From contig CAYZRS010000012.1 in assembly GCA_964480915.1 (NCBI GenBank), positions 45,689 to 109,688 on the forward strand: 64,000 nucleotides of DNA, written 5' to 3'. Origin of the DNA: CAWGCE01 sp964480915 (GTDB lineage: Bacteria; Planctomycetota; Planctomycetia; Pirellulales; Pirellulaceae). The stretch's first letter is position 1. Every line of letters starts with the position of its first letter. Made by a program: the position numbers and the translations under genes. The notes under the pieces are model-generated. The model was given only the letters and a program-made list of their open reading frames with translations. It did not search any database and was not told the DNA's origin. This document shows positions 34,368-43,517 of the stretch, piece by piece.

Positions 34368-36290
34368 CTACGTCGGCAGCACGACCGATCGGCCATCGGC
34401 GTCGGTGCATTCGACTTCCAAGTGCTCGGGGAACACGTTTTCGCTTCCCAAGATCTGGACGTCCATCTTGCCCTCGTCCTCAATCAGCGCGATTTCTCGA
34501 CGCTTTTTGTTGTTGAGGTAAGCCGCCACCTCGTCGTTCACTTTGATGACCACGCGCGAAACTTGTTCGTGATTCTGCGCGAGCATCATCATTCGAACGA
34601 CGTCGATCGCCATACTCTCGGACGACTTCACCGATCCCTTGCCGTTACAGCAAGGACAATCTTGGAATACGCTACGTTTCACGCTCGGCCGGATTCGCTG
34701 CCGCGTCATTTCGATCAGGCCGAATGGACTCGTTCGCAAAATCTTCGTGCGCGCCCGATCACGACGGACCGACTCTTTCAAACACTGCTCCACATTGCGG
34801 CGATGCTTCTCACGACGCATGTCGACAAAATCGTTAACGATCACGCCACCCAGATCTCGCAGTCGCAATTGCCGGGCGATCTCGCGTGCGGCGCTCATGT
34901 TCAACTGATAGGCGGTATCCTCTGCGGTGCCACTGGTACGGAAGCTACCGCTGTTCACGTCGATCGCCACTAACGCTTCGGTTTGGTCGATCACGATCGA
35001 CCCACCGTTGCCGAGTGGCACGGTGCGCTGATTGATTTTCGCAATCTCTTCGTCCAAGTTGTATTTATGGAAAAGCGGATCGGCACCTTCGTAATAGTGC
35101 AAACGCTCGACATGCTTGGGCATCACCATTCCCAAGAACTCTTTTGCCCGTTCGTAGGCCTCTTTCTCATCGATATAGATCGCATCGATATCGCTGGTGA
35201 AGATATCGCGGATCGTCCGAATGATCATGTCGCTTTCTTCGTAGATATCGATCGGTGCCGGGTGCTTGTGGACACGACGCGTGATCACTTTCCACAGCCG
35301 CGACAGGTAAGCCAGGTCTCGCGACAGCTCCCGTTTCGTCTTGTCAACGCCCGCCGTGCGGACGATGAACCCCAGCCCTTTCGGCGGCGCCATTTCGTGC
35401 AGGATACCGCGTAACCGGCGGCGAGCCGAATCGTCTTCGATCTTCCGCGATACACCGACGCGTCCGAGCGCCGGCATCAAGACGAGGAAGCGACCGGGAA
35501 TACTGATGTAGGTCGACAACGTCGGCCCTTTGGTCCCAATCCCTTCCTTGATGACTTGCACCAGCACTTCATCACCGCGCTTGAAGATATCCTGAATCGG
35601 CGGTTTGATTCTTGGACGATCGCCGATCCGCGGCTTGCGTCGTGGGCGACCTTTTTCATCGCGGCCGCGTCCCGTATCGTTGCCTTGCAGCGCCTTTTCG
35701 GGGTCCATGCCGGCCTGTCGGAAATACTGTGGCTCGACATCGCTGATGTGAAGGAACCCATTTCGGCCGACGCCAAAATCAACAAACGCGGCCTGGATAC
35801 TGGGTTCCAGATTCACGACCTTCCCTTTGAAGATGTTCCCGACGTAATTTTCAGCACTCGCTCTTTCGATGAACAGCTCTTCGAGCACCCCATCTTCGAC
35901 GAGCGCGACGCGGCACTCTTCCGACTGAGCGACGTTGATCAGCAGCTCTTTTTTGTTCGGTTTCTTGGGCTCGGGCCGGTCTCCCTCGTCACGATCTGGC
36001 CGCTCACGACGAGGACGATCGGAGCGTGGTCGCCGCTCGCCACGTTCACCACGCTCACCGCGCGTGCGGTCTCCTCGGGAACCCCGCGAGCGTCGCCGGC
36101 GGGGTCGACGCGGCCGTTCACCTTCGGGCCGCTCGCCATCGGCACCGTTATCACCTTCGCCGGAAGTCGCATTCTCGTTCTCTTCCGAGCCATTTTCGAC
36201 ATCGAACGATGCGGGCGGTCGTTCGCCCACGTCTCCATCTTGGGGTGAATCGTCTTGGGGACGTTCATCAGTATGCGTTGCATTTCGCAT
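34368..36290 (-). CDS. rng: Ribonuclease E/G family endoribonuclease
   Basis: 640 aa from ATG 36290 (GAGGAG 7 bases upstream); a longer open frame to 36341 overlaps the preceding gene. Residues 1-115 are a disordered Arg/Asp/Glu-rich extension, which suggests RNA or protein docking. The S1 domain spans about 150-275 (NIFKGKVVNLEPSIQAAFVDFG) and is split by a charged insertion at about 187-233 (Lys/Arg/Gly-rich). The catalytic magnesium ligands are D444 (VAIDVNSGS) and D487 (VNDFVDMR). The zinc-link is CPCCNGKG (C545, C548). Acts in rRNA/mRNA processing and turnover. The position next to rplU is commonly seen. Its SD lies at the end of the DUF2344 gene, so the two are co-transcribed. Confidence 0.93.
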   Translation of the reverse strand: MRNATHTDERPQDDSPQDGDVGERPPASFDVENGSEENENATSGEGDNGADGERPEGERPRRPRRRRSRGSRGDRTRGERGERGERRPRSDRPRRERPDRDEGDRPEPKKPNKKELLINVAQSEECRVALVEDGVLEELFIERASAENYVGNIFKGKVVNLEPSIQAAFVDFGVGRNGFLHISDVEPQYFRQAGMDPEKALQGNDTGRGRDEKGRPRRKPRIGDRPRIKPPIQDIFKRGDEVLVQVIKEGIGTKGPTLSTYISIPGRFLVLMPALGRVGVSRKIEDDSARRRLRGILHEMAPPKGLGFIVRTAGVDKTKRELSRDLAYLSRLWKVITRRVHKHPAPIDIYEESDMIIRTIRDIFTSDIDAIYIDEKEAYERAKEFLGMVMPKHVERLHYYEGADPLFHKYNLDEEIAKINQRTVPLGNGGSIVIDQTEALVAIDVNSGSFRTSGTAEDTAYQLNMSAAREIARQLRLRDLGGVIVNDFVDMRREKHRRNVEQCLKESVRRDRARTKILRTSPFGLIEMTRQRIRPSVKRSVFQDCPCCNGKGSVKSSESMAIDVVRMMMLAQNHEQVSRVVIKVNDEVAAYLNNKKRREIALIEDEGKMDVQILGSENVFPEHLEVECTDADGRSVVLPT

Positions 36291-36301
36291 GTTGGTTCTC
36301 C

Positions 36302-36931
36302 TCAGCTGTTTGCCAGCTCGACAACCGTTCGCGTCAGCCAACTGCCTGATTCTTCTAGGTCATCAATGCCTAGAATTTGCAGGATTTCTCGTGGCCGCAC
36401 GCTGGCGGTGCCTGTGATGCGTTGGCGAATCCGTAGATTGCCGTGCGTGATTTCCAAAGCAGCCAAATCGGCACGCACATCAACGGGCGCCTTGCGGCCC
36501 GGACGTGTCACTGTGCACTCAGCTTGCTTCCAAAGTTGTTCGATCGCTGCGTTGACCGATGCGTGCCGATCGTCGGGGATCGGCAATTCGTATTCGATCG
36601 TCTCTACCTGAGCTTTCTTGGTGCCAGGCGGCAGCACTTCGACTTGCGTGATCTCGACACCGGGAGGACATTCGCCCCGAAGAATACCGAGCAATTGATC
36701 TGCGACGATTTCTTCATCGAATTCGACTTCCATGACCTCCTGGACGCCTTCGATGCCCACCCCCAGAGCCAAAGGAAAGCTCAGTTTGGCGTGCGGGTGA
36801 AACCCTTCGCTCATTCGCAGTTCGAGACCAGATCGTCGTAACGCACGCTCGAAGGCGCGCACTAAGTCGCGATGTCCAATAAAGCGAACATCGCCATTCT
36901 TCTGGAACCAAATGCGAACGCGAACTTTCAT
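36302..36931 (-). CDS. TIGR03936 / DUF2344 radical-SAM-associated protein
   Basis: 209 aa from ATG 36931 (AGGAG 8 bases upstream). KVRVRIWFQKNGDVRFIGHRDLVRAFERALRRSGL, then SEGFHPHAKLSFPLALGVGIEG, are the hallmark blocks of DUF2344. This family is normally fused to, or beside, a TIGR03960-type radical SAM protein; that partner is not in this window, so it is encoded elsewhere or lost. Followed after 11 bp by the RNase E/G gene. Biochemical function unknown; a link to tRNA or translation has been suggested from context only. Confidence 0.88.
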   Translation of the reverse strand: MKVRVRIWFQKNGDVRFIGHRDLVRAFERALRRSGLELRMSEGFHPHAKLSFPLALGVGIEGVQEVMEVEFDEEIVADQLLGILRGECPPGVEITQVEVLPPGTKKAQVETIEYELPIPDDRHASVNAAIEQLWKQAECTVTRPGRKAPVDVRADLAALEITHGNLRIRQRITGTASVRPREILQILGIDDLEESGSWLTRTVVELANS

Positions 36932-37259
36932 CCGTGGAGCTCCTGCCATGGAGAAATCCAGCGGGATGCAGAGAAAACAGAATTTGCCGAGACAGAGGCT
37001 CTGCCCTGGCGATTCCGGATGGCGAACCCTGACTGTCCCGAGGGACAGCCGGCTTGCCGGCGATTTGTAACTCGCGCTGCCGCAACCTGACGCAGCATGC
37101 GCGATGCGTCGTTGTATTTCATGTGTGAGAAGGAGCGATCGGAGACTGCCTCACCCACCGCCCATGTGGGGCCGTGGGGGCATCAAGCCCGTCGTCGTCC
37201 TTCCCTTTCTATTTTTTTGAGCGATCATCTGGTCGCAAATCGGCGACCCCACCTGACCA
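36932..37259. other. 328-bp intergenic region between HPr and DUF2344 genes
   Basis: No gene seen. It contains a perfect inverted repeat CTGTCCC-GA-GGGACAG (37033-37048) directly followed by two GCCGGC palindromes (37048-37053 and 37056-37061), and a GGTCGC / GCGACC stem (37231-37248) just after the HPr stop on the minus strand, lacking a U-tract. A promoter for the DUF2344-rng-rplU transcript is expected here, but I could not pick one with confidence. Confidence 0.5.
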
Positions 37260-37553
37260 CTACGTGACTGATTCCTGGCCTTCTTCTTCGAAGCCGGCCT
37301 CGACCAAGGCAATAAGTGTTCGGATCGCTTCTTGTGCGTCCGGCCCTTTCGCCTCGATGGACAATTCGGTGCCCTGCTCTGCAACCAGCGTGAGAATGCT
37401 CAAGATACTTTTGCCGTCGACGCGTTCGCCAGCCTTGACCACTTCTACTGTGGAGTCAAATCGACTAGCAGTCTTCGCAAACAAATCCGCAGGTCTAGCA
37501 TGTAAGCCCTGAGGATTCTTAACGCAAACAGTACCGGTCGCAAGTTCGGACAT
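37260..37553 (-). CDS. HPr family phosphocarrier protein (PTS)
   Basis: 97 aa from ATG 37553; the family is about 88 aa. The phosphorylated histidine is H18 in NPQGLHARPA. The regulatory serine equivalent to Ser46 is S49 in VDGKSILSIL, so both HPr-type and HPr kinase-type control are possible. The protein shuttles phosphate from enzyme I to IIA. Last of three minus-strand genes after the hibernation factor and IIA-Ntr, so probably an NPr-like regulatory carrier. Enzyme I is not within the window. Start choice between 37553 and an ATG at 37571 is not decided by a clear SD. Confidence 0.92.
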   Translation of the reverse strand: MSELATGTVCVKNPQGLHARPADLFAKTASRFDSTVEVVKAGERVDGKSILSILTLVAEQGTELSIEAKGPDAQEAIRTLIALVEAGFEEEGQESVT

Positions 37554-37666
37554 ATGTATTTGCTCTACCATTACCAACAAAGTACGGGCCCTAGGGCCTT
37601 GCAGTTCGCCCCGACGAATTCCGTCCGTCGCGGCGCTAAGATGCCGGCCGAATCGGCCGACCACTG

Positions 37667-38143
37667 TTACGACACAAACTGGTTGTTGTCCGCTTCTTCC
37701 AACAGTTGTTGGACATCGGCAGCCGTTTTCGACTGCTTCAAAAAGCGACAAAAAGTGTCATCGCGCAACTTTCGAGAAATATTCTCGAGTGCCCGCAAAT
37801 GCTCACTCGGTTGATCCGGCGGAGAGATCAGCAGAAAGAAGAGCTGAACCTTTTCGCCATCAAGGCTGTCGAAATCGACCCCCTCTTCACTGATGGCAAC
37901 CGTCCCTACCAATTTGTCGACGCTGGGATGCTTTGTATGGGGGACCGCGACACCGCGACCGATTCCCGTACTACCAAGCTCTTCCCGATTCATGACGGCG
38001 GCTACGATGCCGTCTCGGTCGTCGCCGGAAACTTTTCCGGCCGACACCAATGCGTCCACCATCTGCGAAATTACGGTTTCCTTATCGTCAGCCGCAAGTT
38101 GAGCATTGATGGCTTCGCCGCAAATAAAATCGGCAAACTTCAT
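37667..38143 (-). CDS. ptsN: PTS IIA domain protein, nitrogen/fructose type
   Basis: 158 aa, normal for PtsN. The phospho-acceptor H69 lies in GRGVAVPHTKHP. Preceding NREELGSTGIG and following VDFDSLDGEKVQLFFLLISPPDQPSEHLRALENISRKL are typical of IIA-Ntr / IIA-Fru. No IIB or IIC domain is attached or nearby, so a regulatory rather than transport role is likely. Lies between the hibernation factor and HPr genes, the same grouping seen in proteobacterial rpoN operons, here without rpoN. Confidence 0.9.
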   Translation of the reverse strand: MKFADFICGEAINAQLAADDKETVISQMVDALVSAGKVSGDDRDGIVAAVMNREELGSTGIGRGVAVPHTKHPSVDKLVGTVAISEEGVDFDSLDGEKVQLFFLLISPPDQPSEHLRALENISRKLRDDTFCRFLKQSKTAADVQQLLEEADNNQFVS

Positions 38144-38220
38144 CAGTTGTTCCTTTCAAAACGAGCCCCATACGCAACCCTCGTTCGGCATTGCTTTGGC
38201 TCGATCAACGCACCGCGGTG

Positions 38221-38589
38221 TTACTCTTCGCTGTCTTGTTCTTCCAGTTCTTGATCTGGCAAAGGAAGATGCTTATGAGCGCCGGTTCGGTGCTGGTCAA
38301 TTACTTTTTGTTTGTACTTCTTTAGTTGCTGTTCGATCTTTTGAACGGTCGCTTCGACTGCGCCCAACAGGTTTCCTCCTTGAGTTTCCGTATGGGCCAC
38401 AAAATCGTTGGTTCCGTCTACCGAGACTTGAAACTCGACGGTCGGGCTGTCAGCGTGCTCCAAATCGATCGTGATATCAATACCGGAAACTCGGTCGTGA
38501 AAACGGCTTACTTTCTGCGCTTTCTCGCGAATCCTTTCTTGGGTATCTGCAGCCAAATGTCCGTGACGCATGGCAACGTTTGTCCGCAT
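38221..38589 (-). CDS. hpf: Ribosome hibernation promoting factor / sigma54 modulation protein
   Basis: 122 aa from ATG 38589, which has a perfect AGGAGG 6 bases upstream. The fold matches the HPF/RaiA family: an N-terminal helix (TQERIREKAQKVSRFHDRV), DITIDLEHADSPTVEFQVSV strands and a second helix (LLGAVEATVQKIEQQLKKYKQKVID), followed by a short acidic tail. It lacks the long C-terminal dimerisation domain, so it is a short-form HPF. Binds the 30S decoding site in stationary phase and inactivates ribosomes. First gene of the hpf-ptsN-HPr set. Confidence 0.92.
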   Translation of the reverse strand: MRTNVAMRHGHLAADTQERIREKAQKVSRFHDRVSGIDITIDLEHADSPTVEFQVSVDGTNDFVAHTETQGGNLLGAVEATVQKIEQQLKKYKQKVIDQHRTGAHKHLPLPDQELEEQDSEE

Positions 38590-38784
38590 CGTCAGCCTCC
38601 TTTCTTCTAATATGTGAAAGGTGCATTTACGGCACCTCAGTATTCTAGCCGTGCTGGGGGTTCGCGACAAACGTGATTGTTTTTCCCATTTACGTCGTCA
38701 AATCGGGAATCCCCCCGGCGGTTGACAAAAAGATCGGAAGCACTTTGCCCCTGCCGCCTTGTCTCCGCCCCCAGTCCTTCCCTG

Positions 38785-41094
38785 TCAGTCCGTGGCTGAA
38801 ATCGGTGAAACCTCTTCATAAACGACTTGGCCACTGGCCAGCTGCCGCCGCCACTGAGTCGTCGCTTCCTTCCGCCTGGCGACCGATTGTTCTGGGCGAT
38901 AGTAAAGCGTCTTTTTCGTTGCGGCATGCAAATTTTGAAATGCGAGGACACCTTTGGAAAGCGTATCCCCTTCCATGTATCCCAACAATTCCTCAGCCGC
39001 TCCTTCCGCGAACTGAGTCTTACTGTAGCCCCACAACATTCGGAAGAGCGTTTCTGCATCCTGACCCGAAGTCGTTCGCAAAGCGTCAAGAACCCGCTCC
39101 GCCGTTTCTGGATTCCGAGCCAATGCCGCTTGCAGTTCGCGGAATTGCTGCGGCCAAGCCGGATGCTGCTTCGCATCGGCCAGTGACGCCGTCAATGGTT
39201 CAAAGCGTTCTAAGGATGCAAGACAACGCGCCGCCAGCGCACGAACCTCTTGGCGGCGATTCTCGGCCGCTTCGGAAAGTGAGAGCGTCAACGAACGGTT
39301 CACGTCCAACAGCGGCTCAATCTTCATCAGCGCGTTACGATCGATGTCGCTCACCTGGGCCGACTCGACCCAATTCGGCAGCTTGTCCACTTGTTGAATT
39401 TGCCCTGGGCTGCCTTGCGTCGAAGCCCACCGCTGTCCCGCTTCGACAGCCCGCGTCTCCTGGTCGGCCGCGATCACACCAACGCGTCCAGCGGATGTCC
39501 AAATTCGAACTGCTTGCTGACGAACACCTGTGATCGGATTCTCGCCCGGCGTCAACAGCTTGGTAACTTCCAAAGCAAACTCTGAATCCGAATCGCCAAA
39601 TCGAACTTGAATCGCTTGGCCACCGGCCGTGAAGTGCACGCGATCGGCTTCTTGCCCGAGCGCCGCAACCGTCATCCGCCCATAACTCACTCGCACCAAC
39701 GGACTGTTGCCTTCATCCGGTTGGTCCAACACGAATTCACTACGCCCATCAATCGTTAGCTGCGTGCCATCCCCCAGTAGCAACTGAGGCCGAAACGCCG
39801 AGGGGACTCGGTATCGCACCCCCAACTCCAACGAGGCCCGTTGAGCCACTCTTCCCCAGATGCCAGCCTCTTGGTCCCAATACGCGAGGACTTCGCGATC
39901 GGAAATGAAACGCCCCGCATCGATCGGCTCGCGCTCCACAAGTGCCGAATCTTCGGCAATTCCCGCCTCCGCCGGCTGTTCGGTACTGCCGGTCATCGCG
40001 GCAACCGCCTCCACATCACCCTGCAATTCGGCGTCGGTCATCGGAGCGGGCGCGGTCAGGTCGTCGCCCATATCGGCCGGCGTGCTCGTCGCTGGCTCGT
40101 TCGTCGCCAAGTCGTTATCGGCTGGAAACGGCCCCTCCAACGTCGGCTCCGAAGTCAGCGCCGGTTCGGTCGCCGTGGCGTCGGCATCGACGATTGGAAA
40201 TTCTGAATCGAGTTCGAGCGTTGGCTCGCCAGTTGCCGGCGCCGGCTCAAACGCCAGCGGCGGCGCCGGATTCAACTCGGGCGCGGAAAACTCGGATTCG
40301 AGCTGAGGCTCTGCCGTCGGCACACCAGGCTCGGGCGGCACAAATTCGTCCGAGCCATCGATCGCAAGTGGGGCGGCGTTCATTTCGGGTACCGCGCTCA
40401 ACTCAGGAGCGGCCGGCGTTGCCAAGGATTCGGCCGCAGGCTGTGACGGCGCCGACCGATTGGCTTGTTCCAAGGTCGGCCCATGATCGCCCGCAGTCGA
40501 CAGCATGAAGCCGACCGTGCAAAGAAAACCGGCCAGCGCCAAAACAATCCACGGCGCGGCCGTATTCCTCCGTTTGCGGCTCGCTTCCATGTAATCAGGT
40601 TTGCGTTTGCGCGGCTCGGCACTGACCCGACCACCCTTCCAGGCATAATCGTCTTCGTCCCCCTCCAAATCGGCCAGCGCGTCGTCAACACGAAGATGAC
40701 CACCCGTCATGCTGGCACCCATCGTACGGATCCGGTCGCGCATGCCCGGATCGACATCGGCCGGTTCACGAACCACCCACGTCACGATTTGGTGACACGC
40801 CGATACTTCCGACAGGTGCATGTCCGATTCGAGACAGACACGCTCAAAATCAGCGATCCGATCGTCAGGCAAAGTGCTGTCGATGTACTCGCCCACCGAA
40901 TTTGCATCTTCGGCCAACCCTTTGGCGAGCGGATCAGGACAAGTGAGCCGCAGCTGACTCATCGAATTGCGAATACGATGCGTGAGTCCGCTGGCGAAAT
41001 CACTTTCACGAATTTTCCCCGCTAGCTCTTCGGCGTCTTCAGGCTCTAGCACTTCGTCTAAATAGGCCAGCAGGGTTCGCAGTGTAAGCCGCAT
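38785..41094 (-). CDS. Membrane protein with cytoplasmic helical domain and FecR-like exterior
   Basis: 769 aa. Residues 1-110 form a helical cytoplasmic domain beginning MRLTLRTLLAYLDEVLEP, with C87, H93, C100 and H101 spaced somewhat like a degenerate zinc-binding anti-sigma domain. A basic stretch precedes one TM segment (WIVLALAGFLCTVGFML, 182-198). A long Pro/Ala/Glu-rich linker (205-375) follows. About 425-545 resembles FecR (LLLGDGTQLTIDGRSEFVLD, VRVSYGRMTV, VRIWTSAGRVGV). The C-terminal about 180 residues are helical. The architecture suggests transmembrane signalling or sensing of the cell surface, but no sigma factor gene is adjacent. Function unknown. Confidence 0.75.
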   Translation of the reverse strand: MRLTLRTLLAYLDEVLEPEDAEELAGKIRESDFASGLTHRIRNSMSQLRLTCPDPLAKGLAEDANSVGEYIDSTLPDDRIADFERVCLESDMHLSEVSACHQIVTWVVREPADVDPGMRDRIRTMGASMTGGHLRVDDALADLEGDEDDYAWKGGRVSAEPRKRKPDYMEASRKRRNTAAPWIVLALAGFLCTVGFMLSTAGDHGPTLEQANRSAPSQPAAESLATPAAPELSAVPEMNAAPLAIDGSDEFVPPEPGVPTAEPQLESEFSAPELNPAPPLAFEPAPATGEPTLELDSEFPIVDADATATEPALTSEPTLEGPFPADNDLATNEPATSTPADMGDDLTAPAPMTDAELQGDVEAVAAMTGSTEQPAEAGIAEDSALVEREPIDAGRFISDREVLAYWDQEAGIWGRVAQRASLELGVRYRVPSAFRPQLLLGDGTQLTIDGRSEFVLDQPDEGNSPLVRVSYGRMTVAALGQEADRVHFTAGGQAIQVRFGDSDSEFALEVTKLLTPGENPITGVRQQAVRIWTSAGRVGVIAADQETRAVEAGQRWASTQGSPGQIQQVDKLPNWVESAQVSDIDRNALMKIEPLLDVNRSLTLSLSEAAENRRQEVRALAARCLASLERFEPLTASLADAKQHPAWPQQFRELQAALARNPETAERVLDALRTTSGQDAETLFRMLWGYSKTQFAEGAAEELLGYMEGDTLSKGVLAFQNLHAATKKTLYYRPEQSVARRKEATTQWRRQLASGQVVYEEVSPISATD

Positions 41095-41295
41095 TTCTCG
41101 TCCTCTTCACTTAATTCGTCTGGAGTTTGCTTCGTCAGGCATATTTGTTTGCCGTTTGTCGTCAGCTTGGTCCTCATTAGTAATAGAGACATCCCGACGG
41201 GCATTCCGTACAAGAATCTGCGAATTTCCTCCTGGGCAGCGATGGGGCCGCTTCCTGCCTATACTTCTGGCTACCTATCCGCAGCGGAGACGACC

Positions 41296-41628
41296 ATGAA
41301 TTCGGCCGAATCTGGGGACCATCGCGCGAGTGACGCGCCGCCGGCCCCTCACCCCCAAGCCACGTATTCGAAAACTGCTTACTGGCAGCAGAGCCTGAGA
41401 ATCGTGCAGTTCATCTTGCTCACCTGGTTCTTGATATCGCTCGGCTGTGGTGTGCTGTTTCGGACTTGGCTTGATGCGTCGCTGCCGCACATCGGCGGTG
41501 CGCCTTTCGGATTCTGGATGGCTCAACAAGGTTCGATTCTGGGCTTCCTGCTCCTGCTCGTCGTCTACATGTTCGCGATGAATCGACTCGATGAACGGCA
41601 CGGATACCAAGAAGGAGACCAAGCGTGA
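41296..41628 (+). CDS. DUF4212 small subunit of a sodium/solute symporter
   Basis: 110 aa from ATG 41296 (GGAG 7 bases upstream); a longer open frame to 41149 has no convincing start. A polar N-terminus is followed by two TM helices (LRIVQFILLTWFLISLGCGVL and GSILGFLLLLVVYMFAMNRLDERHG), the DUF4212 pattern. These small proteins are encoded in front of VC_2705-type symporters and are probably their accessory subunit. The stop overlaps the GTG start of the symporter gene (GTGA), indicating translational coupling. Confidence 0.9.
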   Translation: MNSAESGDHRASDAPPAPHPQATYSKTAYWQQSLRIVQFILLTWFLISLGCGVLFRTWLDASLPHIGGAPFGFWMAQQGSILGFLLLLVVYMFAMNRLDERHGYQEGDQA

Positions 41629-43397
41629 CACAAGACTCTTGGAACTTCCTGCTGATCGGACTCTCTTTTGCGCTCTATATCGGGATCGCCGTGCTGTCTC
41701 GTGCGAGAACAACGAAAGAGTATTACGTGGCCAGCGGGGGGGTCTCTCCATTCGCCAACGGCATGGCAACGGCTGCCGATTGGATGTCGGCCGCGACCTT
41801 CATTTCAATGGCGGGTGGCATCGCGGCCAGCGGTTACGACGCTTCCCGATTCTTGATGGGTTGGACCGGTGGGTTTGTTTTACTGACGACGCTGATCGTT
41901 CCCTTCCTTCGGAAATTCAACAAGTTCACGGTGACCGACTTTTTGGGTGATCGCTTCTATTCCAACGTCGCCCGCTTCGTGGGCGTTGTGTGCGCTATCT
42001 TCATTTGCATGACCTACATCATGGGGCAGATGCGAGGCGTCGGACTGGTGTTTTCGCGGTTGTTTGATATCGAGATCGCTTACGGGGTTGTCATCGGCGC
42101 CGGGATCGTTTTTTTCTACGCCGGTCTTGGCGGTATGAAAGGGATCACCAACACGCAAGTTGCCCAGTACTGCGTGATGGTTTTCGCCTATACGATTCCG
42201 GCTGTTTTTATTTCGATGCTGTTGACGGGCAACGTCATCCCACAGCTGGGACTCGTCGGCAATTATGTGAAGGACGGTGCCGACCCGGTTCCCTTGCTGA
42301 CCAAATTGAATCAGCTGAATGTCGAATTGGGATTTGCAAAATACACGCAAGGGAGCCTGTCAAAGATCGACATGTTCTGTATCACGGCGGCGCTGATGTG
42401 CGGCACGGCCGGCTTGCCTCACGTGATCGTACGGTTCTTCACAGTGAAGTCGGTCAAAGCCGTGCGCAAATCGGCCTGTTGGACGCTGGCCTGCATCGCG
42501 GTGATCTACCTGACGGCGCCGGCGATCGGCGCGTTTGCCCGCACCAACCTGATCGCGGAAATTCACCAGACCCGTTACGTCGACGCGCCAAGCTGGTTTC
42601 GCAATTGGGAAGATCGAGGCCTCATCGCCTGGACCGATAAGAATGGTGATGGTGTCATGCAACACAGCGCCGGAGCCGCCTTCGCAGGCAAGCCGACGTT
42701 CGCCGATGCCCAATCGACGACTCGGCCCCGCATCGTCGCGAATCCGCTGACCGACAGCGCGAACGAAATTTACTACGACAAAGATATTCTTGTGATGGCC
42801 AATCCCGAGATGGCCGGGCTGCCAATGTGGGTCATTGCATTGGTGATGGCCGGCTGCGTCGCGGCCGCACTTTCCACGGCCGCCGGCCTGCTACTGGTCC
42901 TGTCGACATCGATCTCGCACGATCTGATGAAGAAGATCGTCAGTCCCAACATGTCGGACCGACAGGAAGTTCTTTGGGCGCGAATCGCTTCGTTCGTTTT
43001 CCTGGCCATCGCCGCCTTCTTCGGGATTTACCCGCCGTCTGAGTTTGTCGCCAAGACGGTCGCATTTGCTTTCGGGTTGGCCGCTTCCTCATTTTTCCCA
43101 ACGATCTTGATGGGCATCTTTTCCAAACGGATCAATCGGGAAGGCGCCGTCGCCGGCATGATCTGTGGCATCGCCTTCACGCTCGGCTACATCGTCTATT
43201 TTCAGTTTGTCGCCGATCACAAGAATTATTGGCTTGGCATCTCGCCCGAAGGGATTGGCTTCCTCGGAATGATTGTGAATTTCGTCGTCGCGTTTGCGGT
43301 CTCACAGGTCACTCCGCCTCCACCCGAATCGATCGTGAGAATGGTGGATGAGATTCGCATTCCCGGCGGAGCGGGCGACGCGACAAATCATCGATGA
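41625..43397 (+). CDS. Sodium:solute symporter, VC_2705 / acetate-permease-like
   Basis: 590 aa from a GTG start with AAGGAG 9 bases upstream. About 12-13 TM helices. Diagnostic SSS-family stretches are TTKEYYVASGG, ATAADWMSAATFISMAGGIAASGYD, FTVTDFLGDRFYS, YIMGQMRGVGLVF, CGTAGLPHVIVRFFTVKSV and AALSTAAGLLLVLSTSISHDLMKK. A polar loop of about 100 residues between TM segments (about 310-390) holds a calcium-site-like DKNGDGVM. Probably imports acetate or another short monocarboxylate with sodium; the substrate is inferred from family only. Coupled to the DUF4212 gene. Confidence 0.92.
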   Translation: MTQDSWNFLLIGLSFALYIGIAVLSRARTTKEYYVASGGVSPFANGMATAADWMSAATFISMAGGIAASGYDASRFLMGWTGGFVLLTTLIVPFLRKFNKFTVTDFLGDRFYSNVARFVGVVCAIFICMTYIMGQMRGVGLVFSRLFDIEIAYGVVIGAGIVFFYAGLGGMKGITNTQVAQYCVMVFAYTIPAVFISMLLTGNVIPQLGLVGNYVKDGADPVPLLTKLNQLNVELGFAKYTQGSLSKIDMFCITAALMCGTAGLPHVIVRFFTVKSVKAVRKSACWTLACIAVIYLTAPAIGAFARTNLIAEIHQTRYVDAPSWFRNWEDRGLIAWTDKNGDGVMQHSAGAAFAGKPTFADAQSTTRPRIVANPLTDSANEIYYDKDILVMANPEMAGLPMWVIALVMAGCVAAALSTAAGLLLVLSTSISHDLMKKIVSPNMSDRQEVLWARIASFVFLAIAAFFGIYPPSEFVAKTVAFAFGLAASSFFPTILMGIFSKRINREGAVAGMICGIAFTLGYIVYFQFVADHKNYWLGISPEGIGFLGMIVNFVVAFAVSQVTPPPPESIVRMVDEIRIPGGAGDATNHR

Positions 43398-43517
43398 CCG
43401 ACGAAGGACCGGTCGCCAAACCGAATTTGGGCACGGGTCGTCTCGCCTCGATTCACGCTAGCGGAATGCTGATTGCCGGCTGAAGCCGGTAAACGAACAT
43501 CGGTTCTTGAATGGGCG

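Noticed and set aside
34236..34973. Long plus-strand frame over the 3' end of the RNase E/G gene
   Set aside because: The RNase frame on the minus strand has all catalytic motifs; the plus-strand product is His/Arg/Thr-rich and typical of an antisense shadow.
43476..43491. CCGGC-TGAA-GCCGG hairpin between the symporter and the small exported protein gene
   Set aside because: Considered as terminator for the convergent genes, but there is no U-tract on either strand.
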